NCBI GenBank assembly: GCA_034687125.1
Contig: JAQGBZ010000040.1
Span: 1 to 64,000, forward strand
Direction: 5' to 3'
DNA from: Neelides folsomi
Taxonomy: Eukaryota; Arthropoda; Collembola; Neelipleona; Neelidae
DNA: 64,000 bases
Below, piece by piece: positions 13,038 through 28,255 of this stretch. The notes below the pieces were generated by a model. It was given only the letters and a program-made list of their open reading frames with translations, was not told the DNA's origin and ran no database searches. Each line of letters starts with the position of its first letter. Positions within the stretch are counted from its first letter, which is position 1. A program made the translations under genes and the position numbers.

Positions 13038-16030
13038 TTAATGATGGAAGAGTCGCAAGTTGGTGTGTGCAAAAACAATTCCGTGATCATTGCAAGCTTG
13101 AATCACAATATCGTCATTGTTTGATCCAGCTGGACTTCCAATGTATTTGACACCAGTCTATATAATTAAATAAAATTAACAAACATCTACATTTTAAAAT
13201 TAACAATTAGATACAAAATTTCCAACAAACATAATACCAATATATTTCATACATTTATAAATATTATCTACATTTATAAATAGGTATACTGTACTATATT
13301 GTATTTCTTTTCAAATATGGTAACTCACTTGTCTTGCTCTATCAATGTTGTCTCTGAAGGGGAAGAAAGCATCTGAGCTTAGAGCAACTCCATCAAGTTT
13401 CTTAATCCATTCAACTCTTTCTTCCTCGGTGAAGAGAGGAGGTGGATTGTCATAATTGGATTCCCAAGCTGAAACTTCCATATCTTTTCCAACAGTTCCT
13501 CCAACGTAGTTGTCAATACAATTGGAGATCTCCGCTCTCTTCACTCCTTTCTTGAACTGCATCCCAAGAACTCTTGGGTGGTGTCGGAGCCACCAGAGAT
13601 TTGCTTTGTCTCCTGCCAATCTGGTGCAGTGGATACGAGATTGCTGTCCAGCTCCAATTCCAATCACTTGACCGTTCTTTGCATAGCACACCGAGTTTGA
13701 TTGAGTGTATTTGAGAGCAATTGTTGCCACTATAAGATCACGAATGGCACCCTCGGAGATCTAAAATAACAATCTTATATTCACTAAATATATACATAAT
13801 TAATAAAACATTTCAATAGTTTAGTTTCAATTACGAACATCTTTCTTTGCTGAGACGATATTGCTAAAGATTTCTTTGTTGATGACAATGTCATTTCTCT
13901 TTTGTTCCATTGAAAGACCGAATAAGGTTTTCACTTCAATATCTTTTGGAACATAATCGCCATCAATCTAATACCATAATCATTATAATAGATTATTATT
14001 ATTGTAATTAAAAAACTAACACTTTAAATAGGAAACAATTGTATAACAAAATATTTAAAATTAAACCTGAAGGACGCAATAACCACCTCCTTTCTTCTTC
14101 TTGAGTAATTCCAATGCATCTAGTTCATATCCTGGTGCAATTATACCATCAGAAACTTCACGAGAAATTATTTTAGCAGTGAGAAGGTCGCATGGGTCGC
14201 TGAGAGCCACGAAGTCTCCGAATGAAGACATTCTGTCTGCTCCGCGGGCACGAGCGTAAGCTGTAGCCAATTGAGTTAATTCTCCCAAATCTTCCACCAT
14301 GCAAAGTTTTTTCTAATCAACAAAATATAATTTATTAAATCACAATTCGGTTGATTTTAATTTTGTTATAAAATTATAGTTTATAAACTTTTCTACCTCG
14401 TCTTCTGAAAGTGGAACTCCAACAGCCGCTCCAGCAGGGCTCACATGCTTAAATGAAGTAGCTGCTGGGAGTCCAAGGGAAGCCTTTAATTCTTTCACAA
14501 GCTGCCATGCATTGAGTGCGTCGCAGAGATTGATGAATCCAGGAGATCCGTTCACAACTAACCATTATTTTAAAATTGAAATAAAGTAATTCATACGTAA
14601 TCTAAAACATATAGGTGAACTTTTATCTTATTAGGTAAACTTACCCTTAAGAGGAAGTTCCGACAGAGTCGTGTAAAGTTGAGCCGGCTTTTGGTGGGGG
14701 TTCATCCCGTAACGCAAAGTGAGCTGGGAAACTCCAGCCGAATATTGTTTACGAAAATAATCTGAAATTGCCCCATCATATTCTGCAGTGTGAGTGAACG
14801 CTTTCAATGCCAACGTCTTCCTATGAATTACAAATAAATAATTTATTAAAAAAACATCCGAATGTGTAATATGATGCTGAGTGGTGTTTTAATTGTGTGT
14901 ATCTCAAGTGTTCAACACGCGCTATTACAAGATCATGGGTAGAAAGGATCAGAAGGATCATAAAGTTGTTTTCCTTTTTAATTATTAGATAAACTGAGTG
15001 ATCACATGAATCGATATTATAAGAAGAGATCGACCAGCTTAAAATAGGCTAATCCAGTAAGTTAAAAATTATGCAACAAGGAGTCTGACCTTGTATCCAG
15101 AGCTGTATCATGAGATTGCGAAGCTTCGATTTCAGAAAGAACTCGACTGTAGTCGTTCGGGTCAGAGACAACTGTAACTCTGCTCAAAAGAACATGACAT
15201 TAAATGGAGTCTGCGATTTCATACAGTTCAATGAAGAGAGATCTTTTACCTGCTATGATTTTTAGCTGCAGCTCTCAAGAGAGTAACTCCTCCTATAAGA
15301 ATATAGCATATCCGATATAAGTAAATGTGAGAGAAACGTCACATTTATGTTCCCTTTACATGTTTGAATTATTTAGTATAATTATAAGATCTAATAAGTT
15401 TCACAGAATAGTACAAACCAATATCAATATTTTCGACAGCATCGTCGATTGACACTCCAGGCTTAGAAACGGTGTTGACAAAAGGATACAAATTGCAAGC
15501 AACAACTTGAATCATGTTGTACTTTTGATTTGTCATGTCCTTTTGATCTGATTCGATAGTTCTGGCGAGAATTCCTAATATAATAAATAATTATTTTAAT
15601 GATAAATCAGATTGTAAAGTTATTAAATGTTCAGATTCCAATTGATCAATGAATTTCTAAAGTTTGCTTTCAATATATTAAAACAAAAAACAAACCAGCA
15701 TGAACAGCAGGGTGAAGAGTCTTAACTCGTCCACCCAACATCTCAGGTGCACCAGTGATGTCAGAAACATCTTTAACTGGAAGCCCGGCATCTCTCAGGG
15801 ATTTTGCGGTGCCTCCTGATGCCACCAATTCTAATCCTGCCTTGTGAAGTCCCTTGGCGAAATCCAAAAGGCCGGTCTTGTCGGAGACACTCAACAAAGC
15901 TATCAGAATTTGTTAATTAGGTAAGTCATTTAAGGTACAATTACTATAATACGTACAACAATGATCGTTGTATTCGATTTTTAACTTTGTAGAATAAATT
16001 CAAAAAAATCTTACCGTAGTTAGCAGGCAT
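13038..16030 (-). CDS. ATIC: Bifunctional AICAR transformylase / IMP cyclohydrolase
   Basis: Catalyses the last two steps of de novo purine synthesis in the cytosol: formylation of AICAR with 10-formyl-THF, then ring closure to IMP. Exons in transcription order: 16015-16030, 15696-15899, 15419-15574, 15250-15292, 15090-15179, 14645-14820, 14397-14557, 14067-14312, 13839-13967, 13329-13760, 13038-13157. They total 1773 nt, 590 residues, close to the usual 592. The N-terminal MGS-like cyclohydrolase domain opens with [13 protein letters not shown] and contains LVASGGTA and [14 protein letters not shown]. The transformylase domain carries [11 protein letters not shown] with the catalytic Lys265-His266 pair, [14 protein letters not shown] and [14 protein letters not shown]. 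The protein ends in NLRLFHH, as in other animals. The first coding exon is only 16 nt (MPANY plus one base). No defects seen; housekeeping gene. Confidence 0.97.
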
Positions 16031-17532
16031 TGTGAATAAGAATGTGAGTTGTAAGGCAAGGAGTGGGAGAAGAAAGAGAGAGAAACTTGGAGAGGAGAGG
16101 AATTTATCGCATGGAAAGGGGGTTGGGTTCCAGTTCTTCAATCCTCATGGATAGTCCACTTAAATTCCTCCAGCAAACAACTTTAGGTACACAATCACAC
16201 GCTATGTTTTAATAGTACTACTTTTATAATAAGGTCCTTATTTATATTTATTATAGATACACTTACAATTATGTAGTTGGTACCATATAGTTTATATCTT
16301 AAACATTGGAACTCATTCTCATTTAATTCATGATTGTCATTGGTGGCTACATATGAGTTGAAACTTGGTTGACACCGATGCTTTTAAATCCTCAGTTGCT
16401 CTAACTAAGAAGGTATACTTTTCTCTATCCGAAATCCGAATACAAGTTGTTCAATTAAAAGAAAGACTTGAGAGTTTTGTCATTTGAATAGACTCATTGA
16501 CATCTCTTAATGGTATACATATCATTTTACATTATCATATACCAGCTACTAAAAATGCACAATTGAAACTCACATTATGTACCTCCATACCTAATATGTA
16601 TGTATGTGTATAAGATAAGATATATTTAAACATAATGCATTGCATATCATCCTCACCAAAGCAAAGGCAAGAGATAAGTATTTAAAGATAAGTATTGAAT
16701 GACCTTCACCTTCACTTCACCATACAAGAAACAATTTTTGTCCACACTGAAACTAGTTTTTGGAACTTGTTAATATCTTGATAAAAATAAACAAATCGGT
16801 AAAGACATAAGATAGGTACAATCAGTACAATACATGTATAGATAATAAAATTAAATGAGTGTGTATTCAAAGATCGAGTATAAAATTCTAATGGCAAATT
16901 ATAAATACAAATAAATACTATAAATATTGTATTATTATGTATAGTAATAAGCCTACGAATGCATTTATGACATTATTTATGATTTGGACAATGTTAATTC
17001 ATGATAAAATAAACAAGAGTGGATGGAATTAATAAATACTCCAACCAAAGAGATGTGATCAAAATCCGATTATTATTTACCTTTATTTTTAAATAAATGT
17101 AATTTAACAAATATATAAATTGACAGTTTGGACTTGAACCTCTGCAATCAGAAATCTTTAACAAAGTAGTGCGAGTAATATGATTTTTTTATTTTAGATT
17201 AAATTTGAGAATATTAACATATTCCTACTTTAAACTTTACAGATATCCTCACATCATGCACTGCATAAAGATTGAGAAAATGCAAACAATAAAAATTGTA
17301 TAATCTATCTATTTGTTTCATAATTAATTTATAATTTTAATTCAACTTTATGAAAAATTTTAAATTAGGATTACCAAATCTATAATTTTATTTATTGAAA
17401 TTAGTTTGAAATCTATTATATTGGAAGCGTTTTGAAATTTTAATAAATGTGATAAATAATAAAAATCCGTGTTGGTGATTTTACAATATGCAGACATATC
17501 CTACATAGGTATTGAATAAATATTATAATAAA
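16031..17532. other. Intergenic region between ATIC and UBXN6
   Basis: A+T-rich. It holds the ATIC promoter/5' UTR at its left and the UBXN6 3' flank at its right, including a minus-strand AATAAA at 17391-17396. A B-box-like string at 17130-17140 was checked as a tRNA and rejected. No gene seen. Confidence 0.55.
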
Positions 17533-19419
17533 TCATCCCATTTGTTGAACCAAAGCAAGAACTTCTTGTTTCAGAAGTGATGCTTCACTTGGCAATTTAT
17601 CAATGCTATCAAGTTTGAAATTGACAATAGAAGCCGGAGCAAGATGAGCTTCGGCAAGTGTCATTTCCATGTTGTTAAGCGCTTCTCCACCAGGTTTCTT
17701 CAACGAAAATTCCAATTCGTCTGACACGAGTTTCTCCAAAACAAATTCATAAATATCGCCAACCTTTTCTCTAGCATAAAATGTTCCCTGTAAATTATTA
17801 AGAAACATAAATTGAAATTTAGAATTTTCAGAGAGACAGGGATAGTTTAAACCTAATGAAAAGGTTAAAGAAAGAGCATTAGAGAAAATGAGTATTTTAA
17901 AAGTTCATTGCATTTTAATTTTTATCCTACCTGTAACGTAAGACCGTCTGGGAATCTCACTCGCATCACAGCGTATCTGAAAATCCTCTGATCGCGTTGT
18001 TCGTCTCTCTCCCTTTGGGCTTTAGTTCTGAGCGTCTTTTCTAGCTCGACAGCTTTTTCTCGGCGTTCTTGTTCGCGTTTTACTTCAAGTGCCGTTAAAT
18101 TGTAAAAGTCCTGTGGGAGTTCCTTTTTCTTCCCGACATCTGAAGGCATCAGAACTTGAAGATTTCGATCGAGTTGGAGAGGAATGGGACCAGTTTCCAT
18201 TAGTGCAGTTTTTAAATCCTATTCAAAAAATTGAAAATGTCAGATTTTTAAGAAATCATTTTACATATTTAATTGAGTGAGTTTAATCATACAAGCAATT
18301 GACTAATAAAAGCAGAATCGGATTCTGCGGTTTCACTTGGCTCAAAAACTAAAAACTCTTCGGTGGCTTCCACTCTTTTGATAAACCCGGCGGCTTCAAA
18401 GAATAAAAATGCCCCATCCAAAGATGCAACTTTTTCTTGGAAGATTTTGTTTGATGTTTTGATCTTTCGGTACTTTGTTTCTTCGGGGTGTTGAATAATA
18501 TTATCCAGATATTTACAAATGATTTCAACTCCTGCAGTAATCTGATAAATCAAAAGATTATGTTATAATTATAAAATATTTGTTGTATGATATTAGTTAG
18601 TTTAAAAGATAGTAGGTAATTAAACAAAATAACAAAACAATACTTGTAAGTATGTAAATGTACCTTGTCGCTTCCCTTATTGCACGATTTTATAATAAGG
18701 CAAGAAGTCATTCCAAGTTCCTCCTTTGGCTGTTCGTATAAAAATGTCCTTAGATTTGCTAATATTTCTTCTTTGCTTGCAATTTCTGGGCCTAATTATA
18801 CGTATAATTGAATTACATTTTAATATACTCTAATAATTGATTGAGTCAATTAAATTGTTATAAATGAGTTTTAAATAAATTTTAATCTTTCTTACCAATA
18901 ATTGGACATGAAAAATATACACCAGACACAACCATATTTTCAGGATTTCCCTTAACAATTGGCTCAACTTTTGTTTTTTGTTCAGGTAGATTTCTGCCCT
19001 CTTCTTCTAATGCCTTTTCGGCCGCAATTTGTTTCCGCGCTTGTTCTAAAAATCAAAAATAGCTTTATTACTCTATTTAATCATTGTGTTAAAAAGAATA
19101 ATCTCATTTATGACATCTTGTCTAGCAATTTAATAATATAAAAAGGATTACCCCTTATGAAGGCAATTTGACGATTGGTTCTCAATTCGTCAGGATTTTT
19201 CTGCTTCTCAACTCTTGCCAAGGCAGCCAAGGCAGCATTTTTCTGTTCATCAGAAGGTTGACTTCTTTGAGTGGATGGACCCGGCCCAGGTGGAGACTTT
19301 TGGTTCTTTGGTTGATTTGACGAACCCCTGCCATCACCACTAAGCTTGTGACCTGGCCCGAGTTGTTTAAACTTTGAATCCGCCTTCTTCTGCTTTAAAA
19401 ATTTTTTAAAGGCATCCAT
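17533..19419 (-). CDS. UBXN6: UBX domain protein 6 (UBXD1), p97/VCP cofactor
   Basis: Adaptor that binds the AAA ATPase p97/VCP and takes part in endolysosomal and ubiquitin-dependent sorting. Exons: 19152-19419, 18896-19045, 18664-18791, 18293-18541, 17931-18218, 17533-17787; total 1338 nt, 445 residues (human about 441). The N-terminus MDAFKKFLKQKKADSKFKQL is followed by the helical ALAALARVEKQK segment that corresponds to the p97-binding VIM region. Exons 3 and 4 give the PUB domain. Exon 5 carries the conserved DFYNLTALEVKREQERR helix. The last two exons form the UBX domain (VRFPDGLTLQ, GTFYAREKVGDIYEFV). The initiation codon lies 13 bp after the stop of another ORF on the same strand (19433-19735), with no AG acceptor between them. 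Confidence 0.93.
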
Positions 19420-19432
19420 TAGACAAGACAGT

Positions 19433-19735
19433 TTAAATTCTTGGTGAGTGTTCTTTGGGAAGTTTTAATTCTGCAATTGAATTTTTCAACTCTTCGATTA
19501 GTAAAGAGGAGGTGGAAGGTTGCATAAACTTTTCAATAATTCGTTCTCCGTAAATGTTCCAAAAGAAACAAATAAGGAGCAAGTTGGTGATCACAATAAA
19601 AATGAGGATTTTGCACAACTTCCACTGGAAATCGTCGAGCAAATCAAAGTCTGGGCGAGTGTAGTCGAGCAAAAGGAAGGGATTGGAAAAATTATTCAAG
19701 AATTCCCAAGTTGAGAAGTTAGAAACAAATGACAT
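19433..19735 (-). CDS. Small single-pass membrane protein ORF upstream of UBXN6
   Basis: An uninterrupted 100-codon frame starting MSFVSNFSTWEF. It has one hydrophobic segment around residues 43-60 (ILIFIVITNLLLICFFW), an acidic stretch before it and a charged tail after it. I do not recognise the family. It ends 13 bp before the UBXN6 ATG on the same strand and in a different frame, so it cannot be a simple N-terminal extension. It may be the first cistron of a two-cistron mRNA, an alternative transcript, or a long upstream ORF. An opposing 64-codon frame at 19520-19714 overlaps it and looks less likely to be coding because it lacks a partner or domain. Confidence 0.45.
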   Translation of the reverse strand: MSFVSNFSTWEFLNNFSNPFLLLDYTRPDFDLLDDFQWKLCKILIFIVITNLLLICFFWNIYGERIIEKFMQPSTSSLLIEELKNSIAELKLPKEHSPRI

Positions 19736-21274
19736 TGTAATTCATTGTGGTTAAATCTTTTTAAACAATGTGCAATAATTCAATACGGATTCACTTTTCA
19801 CCAGATATTTAAAACTTAAAAAATTGCGATCTTCTATTAGTAATTGTAATTTGTATTGCCAAAGGCAAAAGGCTAATGACACTAATGACAATGACAATAG
19901 GATTACTTTATCTAATGGTGATATTATTGGATAGAAGAGTGCAGCGAATATTTTTAATGGTGTGAATCTACAAAAAAGTAATAATGATTAAGAGAAAATT
20001 TGAAATTGTCAAAGAATAATTTCGGGTTGGGAACTTTATCTCGTGGTTTATCCCTACATTCTTATTTTATATTTCTCGAATTCCACACATAAAATAAAGC
20101 ATGGTTCCAAACGTTGCGAGTTGCACTGACGACGTGGGAAGACAAAGAGAAATAAAAACATATTTAAAAATTATAATAAATTAAATAAATACATATTACA
20201 TAGAGTAATAATTAATTTTGATTAAACTTTTTATCAAATGCATATTAGAAATGATTGTCAATAATATATAGGTATTGTCACTTGTCACATTGTCAGCCTA
20301 TTAATCTTTCAATTTTTAATACTCACAAGTATTTAATACAGTCGACTGTGTTATTATATGCCTAACACTTACCACGTGTAAATCCTAATACGTATAAATA
20401 TTTTAATTATTAAATATTAGTGTGAGATTATTATTAATATTGCTTACTTTTTTAGGATCAGGACTCAAATCTTTAGACTTAGTTTTATTATTCGACATAT
20501 TTTTGCACGTATAAATAAAATATCTTATAAGTATAACAATATAAGAATTTAACCGCTTTGATGCTCTGGCTTATAAAAGTAAAGCCGTAAAAGTTAAAGA
20601 GATCACCTTTAAAATGATTTTCATTGTATTTAATATTCAATTTTGTTAATCTATTTTTCGTAAAACGCATTTATTTCTATAAGAATTTTTTACTATAATT
20701 AATGAATACTTCTTGCATTTAAACAAGAAGTTAAAATAAAATGATGCAAAAATTCATGTTTAAATACATAAAATATATTTATTCAGGTTGAAGATTCAAT
20801 CGTTGACAAATAAAATAAAGCACTTCAATCATTTAATTAAGAGTTGTGGCTTAATCGAACAACAAAGAATCAATGATTTTCTTGTTGTTTCATTTTCAAT
20901 TAAATTGCATTAAAAAATATAAACCTACTTTATATCATTTAAGGTAGGTTCGAATATGTATGTATATTATGTACAGATTGGAAAATTTTAAATACAAATA
21001 TATTTTTTACAATATAGCATTATATGTAAGCAATTAATAAATTATATATTATTCATAATGCAATATCTTAAAGATATTCAATAACCAACATAATATCTAA
21101 AAAATGACTTAAAATACATTTATATTTATTTTAATATAATATGAATATTTAGAAAATAATTTGAGCAGATAAGTAATATACCTTTTGATATACTTAAAGT
21201 ACCTGTACTACATAGGCAACTAATAAAGACGATAAGCCCGATTAGTTCACAGTAAATATTTTATGGCTGTGGGT
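19736..21274. other. Intergenic region, no gene
   Basis: A+T-rich sequence between the UBXN6 unit and the MBT gene. It includes promoter sequence for the former and the 3' flank of the latter (minus-strand AATAAA at 21125-21130). No domain-bearing frame seen. Confidence 0.55.
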
Positions 21275-23690
<2,416 letters not shown>

Positions 23691-24219
23691 CTGCAATTAA
23701 AGTTTATTCTTTAATTCAAACAATATTAACTAGACTGCAGATGATATTTTTATTTCATTGGCTTATTCCAACTTATATTATTGCAATGAACACAGAATTG
23801 ATTTAAAAAAAATTCAGAACGTTAGCGTGCGTTCAAAAAATGATTTCCCCTTAATGATGCGAAATGGAAAGATTAGTTCTTTTTAGCAATACAAGTATAC
23901 AATGAGACCTCAATAAGACTAATGAAGAAAATGACTGTGAACGTGGTAAAAGCGATTGCGAATAAGTAAAACTATTTAAAGCACAATGCGCAATGTTGTA
24001 AGAAGGACGCCTACCTACCTATCTTTACCTACAAGTTATCTCCAGACGTTCAGACTCATTTCTTAATTACATTACACTAAATACATCACCTTATCGCTAC
24101 ATCCTAGAAAATTTGCAAAATTTTATTAAAGTGCACAGAAAAAAGAACATACGCTTTTAAAACTTGGCATATGTTAGTATACTTAGGTTTAATATTTAAT
24201 ACTTCACCTTTACCTGATA
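23691..24219. other. 5' flank of the MBT gene
   Basis: Probably promoter and noncoding 5' exon. A possible donor (minus-strand GTAAAG at about 24018-24023) follows a stretch that cannot encode an in-frame start because a stop intervenes, consistent with a 5' UTR exon. No other gene seen. Confidence 0.35.
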
Positions 24220-24227
24220 GTAATTTA

Positions 24228-26051
24228 TAGACCCCGGATTCTTATGTTTTTATATTTAAAAAATATTTTACATATTTTACATAAATGGCACTTTTCAACA
24301 TATTTTACATATTTCAAAATGAAGTATTTTTACGATATATTACAATATAGGAAAATATAAATGTAAATGTTATTTAAATAGTTAGTTATGAATGAATAGT
24401 TTGAAATAAATAGTATATAAACATGTTTAAGCCTGAAATGAAACATTTGCTTAATATGCCTTGATATAAAGTGCTATAAAATTTCAATGTTTTCGGCGGA
24501 TAAAACGTTATGTTAGGATGCTTCTGCAATGAATTTATTCACTCTCTCCTAAAAGCTTTAATTTCTTAATTCTATTAATTCATAAATTAAACAAAAATGC
24601 AAAAGTTTAATAAATACTTAAGCGATTGAATAAAAAAAGCAGATAAGTTAATACACAATCGATGGAGAAACAATATTTTGTCAGGTAAAAAAATTTAGTT
24701 ATATAAAAGTTCAATTTACTCTCCAAAAATAACATGAATTTTATAATTTAGCAATTTAAAATAATTATATACTCACTTAAATATTCAGCCATGTCAAAAA
24801 CAAGTTAAATGCACGCAGATCTCCCAACTTAAGCAACACCATGAGACATCAATTCACTCAAAACACGTTGAAATTTGGACAAAAAATGGAAAATCCATTC
24901 AGACGCTTCTCGCTGATCAACCCAATACTTCATTCAATTCGGAACTTGCTAAAGCTTTTTTATCAGCAGACATTCCTTGGAATAAACTAAAAAATCCTGT
25001 ATTGAGACGGTTTTTAGAAAAAAGTTGCAAAAAGTCAATTCCAGATGAATCGACTTTGAGAAAATTGCAATTAAGAAGGATCTACGATAAGGCATTTTTG
25101 TAAAATGATATTTCTTAATTAATTTTGAAATATTTAATAATCAATATTTTTATATTAAGGTGATTGTGAAAATTGTCAAAAAATGGGAAATTTGCCTTTT
25201 TGGTTGGCCGTTGATGAGACAAAAGACAAAGTCGGGAGACAAATGGCAAATGTAATTGTTGGGACACTTTCACGGGATTCCTCATCAAATGGATATTTGA
25301 TTTGCACTCAAGAGTTGGAAAAAACTAACCATACCACAATTGGACTTTTAATTAACAAATCATTGCGTAATTATTTTAAATAAAGATTTAACTATTTAAT
25401 TAAATTATCTTTATTTGATATAAAATTAGTATTAGCAATGATTTAGGCATGGTTTGTACAAACGAATGCGAAATCAAAGGAGATTTTTACTTTTAATCTC
25501 AGACGGGGCAGCATACTTGAAGAAATGTGGTGTCGGATTAAAAAAATTTTATCCTAAATTAATCCATGTAACTCGCTTGGCTCATGCTTTACATGGACTT
25601 GCCGAAATTGTGCGTTTTCAATTTAACGATGTCAACAGTCTCATTTCAACAGTGAAAAAGGTTTTTGTTAAATCAAGTTTGAGAATTGAAAAATTCCGAG
25701 AAATAATACCAGAAATATAACCAAATAGTACCATCACAACCAATAATTACTAGATGGGGGACATGGTTAAATGCCGTTTCTTACTTTGCTAAACATTTTC
25801 AAAAATTAGGTTAGGTTTTTTCCATTCCAAATTGAAAAATTAGAACACATTGAAATGCATTTAGTTGTCAATTGTTATTTAAATCTTCATTCAGATGAAA
25901 CATAGTAATAAATATTTGAGTTTATTAAAACATTTCATACTATATATAATTATATTTTCATTAACATATTTTTTTTACATATTTCGTAGTTTTTGGCTAA
26001 CATATTACATAAATATTTCGAGGGTTTTAAAAAATATTAATCCGGGGTCTA
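24228..26051 (+). mobile_element. hAT-superfamily DNA transposon, degenerate
   Basis: 1824-bp element. The termini are 13-bp perfect inverted repeats (tagaccccggatt at 24228-24240 and its complement at 26039-26051). It is flanked on both sides by the exact 8-bp duplication gtaattta (24220-24227 and 26052-26059), the target-site length diagnostic of hAT. Subterminal copies of acatattttacat lie at 24270-24282 and 24298-24310. Related strings lie near 25964-25980 and 26000-26010, a layout typical of hAT transposase binding sites. The interior carries a broken plus-strand transposase. Complete ends and an unaltered target duplication imply insertion as one unit and modest age. Confidence 0.9.
24791..25814 (+). 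pseudogene. hAT transposase remnant, CGGBP1-like
   Basis: Pieces of one protein in different frames. 24810-25104 encodes a BED-type finger tail (LKQHHETSIHSKH) followed by FNSELAKAFLSADIPWNKLK and SIPDESTLRKLQLRRIY. 25162-25380 encodes LPFWLAVDETKDKVGRQMAN and LEKTNHTTIGLLINKSL. 25448-25718 encodes LLLISDGAAYLKK and LIHVTRLAHALHGLAEIVR. About 25732-25814 encodes QPIITRWGTWLNAVSYFAKH. This order matches hAT-derived proteins often annotated as CGGBP1-like in invertebrates. The gaps at about 25103-25160 and 25376-25446 look like introns, but the flanking frames do not join under GT-AG rules, and a further shift and stop occur at about 25718. The C-terminal hAT dimerisation region is missing. Non-functional. 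Confidence 0.8.
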
Positions 26052-26059
26052 GTAATTTA

Positions 26060-28255
26060 ATACAGAAGTACACATGTACAAACATAATATATAGATTCTG
26101 AAGATGATTGACTGAATAGTATTGTAATTAGTCATCTAGAGTGAGCACTACATTTACATACATGCTTAGCCTTATCAAATGTAAAGGTGAGTGAAAAGTA
26201 AAATTTTTCAAAACATCAATTGATCTATTTAAAAATTCTTTCTTATGCTAAATCGAGCAGAAAAATCAATAAAATGAGATAAATTATTCGCTGGCAAAAT
26301 GTTATCAATTCTTCGTTTGGGTATTTCCCTGTTATGATTTTAGGATATAAATGTTATCTCGAAATTAAGACTAGGAGTGCTAATGATTCTTTTAACAAAT
26401 TTAAGCTATTAATTATGATTTAATTTTAACTTGAATTTAAACATGTAATAAAAATAATATTTTATTTCATCATATGGGGTTGTTTTTTCAAAGTGGGTAA
26501 AAATTAAACTAAATAACCAAATTATTAAAATAAAAATGTAACAATCTAATAATTTTTAAAATCAAACTTACTTTTAGTTTCAGTATTATGAGATGTTCAA
26601 ATAACGATAATCATATTTATTTGATAATGAAATCTTTTATAATTTTTTGGATCTTTTATGAAAACTGATATATTGGTATGAACTGAAAAATATTTTATAC
26701 GTTGCCTTTCTTTCTTATTTTGATGTATTATAAATAGTAGTTTTAAGGACAAACATAAAGAATCCCTTTCAGCCCTTTGCCCTTAACCCTAAACATGTAT
26801 TTTTATTCTATCCAGGTTTGAGAAAGACTACATGTCAAATATACACATACACCTCTATAAATACGATAAGCTCGATAAACGATCAGATATAGTAGAAACA
26901 CTAGGCCGATATATTTATAAAATAGCCAATTTTCCTAATATTTTAGATTTATTAGAAAAGATAAAGAAAACACCCGTTTACATTTCAATATTTTATTGTT
27001 GGGGATTTTATATCCGAACTCATATAGCCTTAAAGTTAACAAAAAAGGGTTATATTTGGCCTTATAAGCTTATAACTCTCATAACCTTTTCAGTAAAAAA
27101 TTATGAGAATATAATACAATAATATGTACTCATGATATGAGTTATACATAAATATATAAAAAATATAATCATTGGTTAAATTCTCTGAAAAAGGGTTTTT
27201 ATAAAGTGTCAAATAATTTTTTCATTGGCATTTTTAAAAAAGCTTAGATTATAGAATAGCTTATGGAATATATTATTAGATGTAGATTTTTCTAGATTTA
27301 TTTTTTCATCTTATGAATAATAAAATTATTAATCGATTTGTATACCTAATTTGAAGGATTTAGCATGTTCTACAAGAATGTTCGTTAATTAATGTAGTAA
27401 AGAAAAGACATAAAAGGGTAAAAAAGTGTGACGCTCCCGCCCCTCTCCCACAATGATTCATTTTTATTGACCATATCAAACTAACTGTAAGCACAAAAGT
27501 TAATTCTAAAAAGATAAATAAACCGGCTGAATTACATTATTGTCCATATGTGTGTGATTACCTTTGGGACAGTCGTTATTTAAGCGGAATGTAAGCAATA
27601 ATTGTCAAGCGTCGCAGTGTCAATCATTAACATCATCACCTGTTGCATCCTCGCGTTATGGAACATTTTAAAATAATTGTACTTTACCGGTGTGAGAGAT
27701 AAAATGAGATGTTTTTAGTGTTTGTTCTTGTTTATGTGAAAGTCTCATTTCACCCTCAACAAGATGTGATCTAAAGAACGGAGCATGACACTAGCCCATG
27801 GCTCTTCAAGAACAATAGAATATCTTCCAAGAGCGGAAATGCTTTCGAATTCATTTCTTTTTAAGATGGCTGACGAAGATCTGTAGTTTTTCTTATTTTA
27901 CAAAATAATCACAACAATTATTATTTTTAAATGTTTTCACCTTCATAACCTATATTGTGTATTTAGTGTATGAGATCGTTGAGGGGGAATATAAATCATG
28001 AATTTGTTAACGAATCTCATCGATTCAAATCAATCACTTTCAGCAAACGACAATACAATATAATGATTATAAACTCATAATAAGTTTCAACAATAACAAA
28101 TATATTTAAATCTAAAGGCAATAAATTGCTGTTTCTTCAGAAGACACTACATGATTATTATGTAAGTTGACTGTATAATATTGATCTTTTTACTCTTTAT
28201 TGTCATTGAAGGACGAGACTGTCTAATTCGAATAATTTATTTCAGGAAAACCAAA
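26060..28255. other. Intergenic region upstream of the BMP receptor
   Basis: A+T-rich with a somewhat GC-richer part around 27430-27850. The right end (28243-28255) contains a TTTCAG acceptor a few bases before the receptor ATG, so a 5' UTR exon must lie upstream, perhaps in this interval. No coding gene recognised. Confidence 0.5.

Noticed and set aside
17130-17140. Minus-strand GGTTCAAGTCC, a perfect match to a tRNA B-box, with tRNA-like text around it
   Set aside because: The flanking bases do not form a full T-arm stem, and no acceptor stem or anticodon arm of normal size can be folded. It is probably chance or a very old tRNA-like remnant.
19520-19714. Plus-strand 64-codon frame opposite the small membrane ORF
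   Set aside because: It has protein-like composition but is antisense to an ORF better placed next to UBXN6. No domain or partner exon.
24791-25814. Reading the transposase remnant as a working spliced gene
   Set aside because: The reading frames on either side of both candidate introns do not meet under GT-AG rules, and there is a further frame change and stop at about 25718.
26832-27122. 96-codon plus-strand open frame
   Set aside because: Low-complexity Ile/Lys/Tyr composition expected from A+T-rich DNA. No domain, splice partner or promoter.
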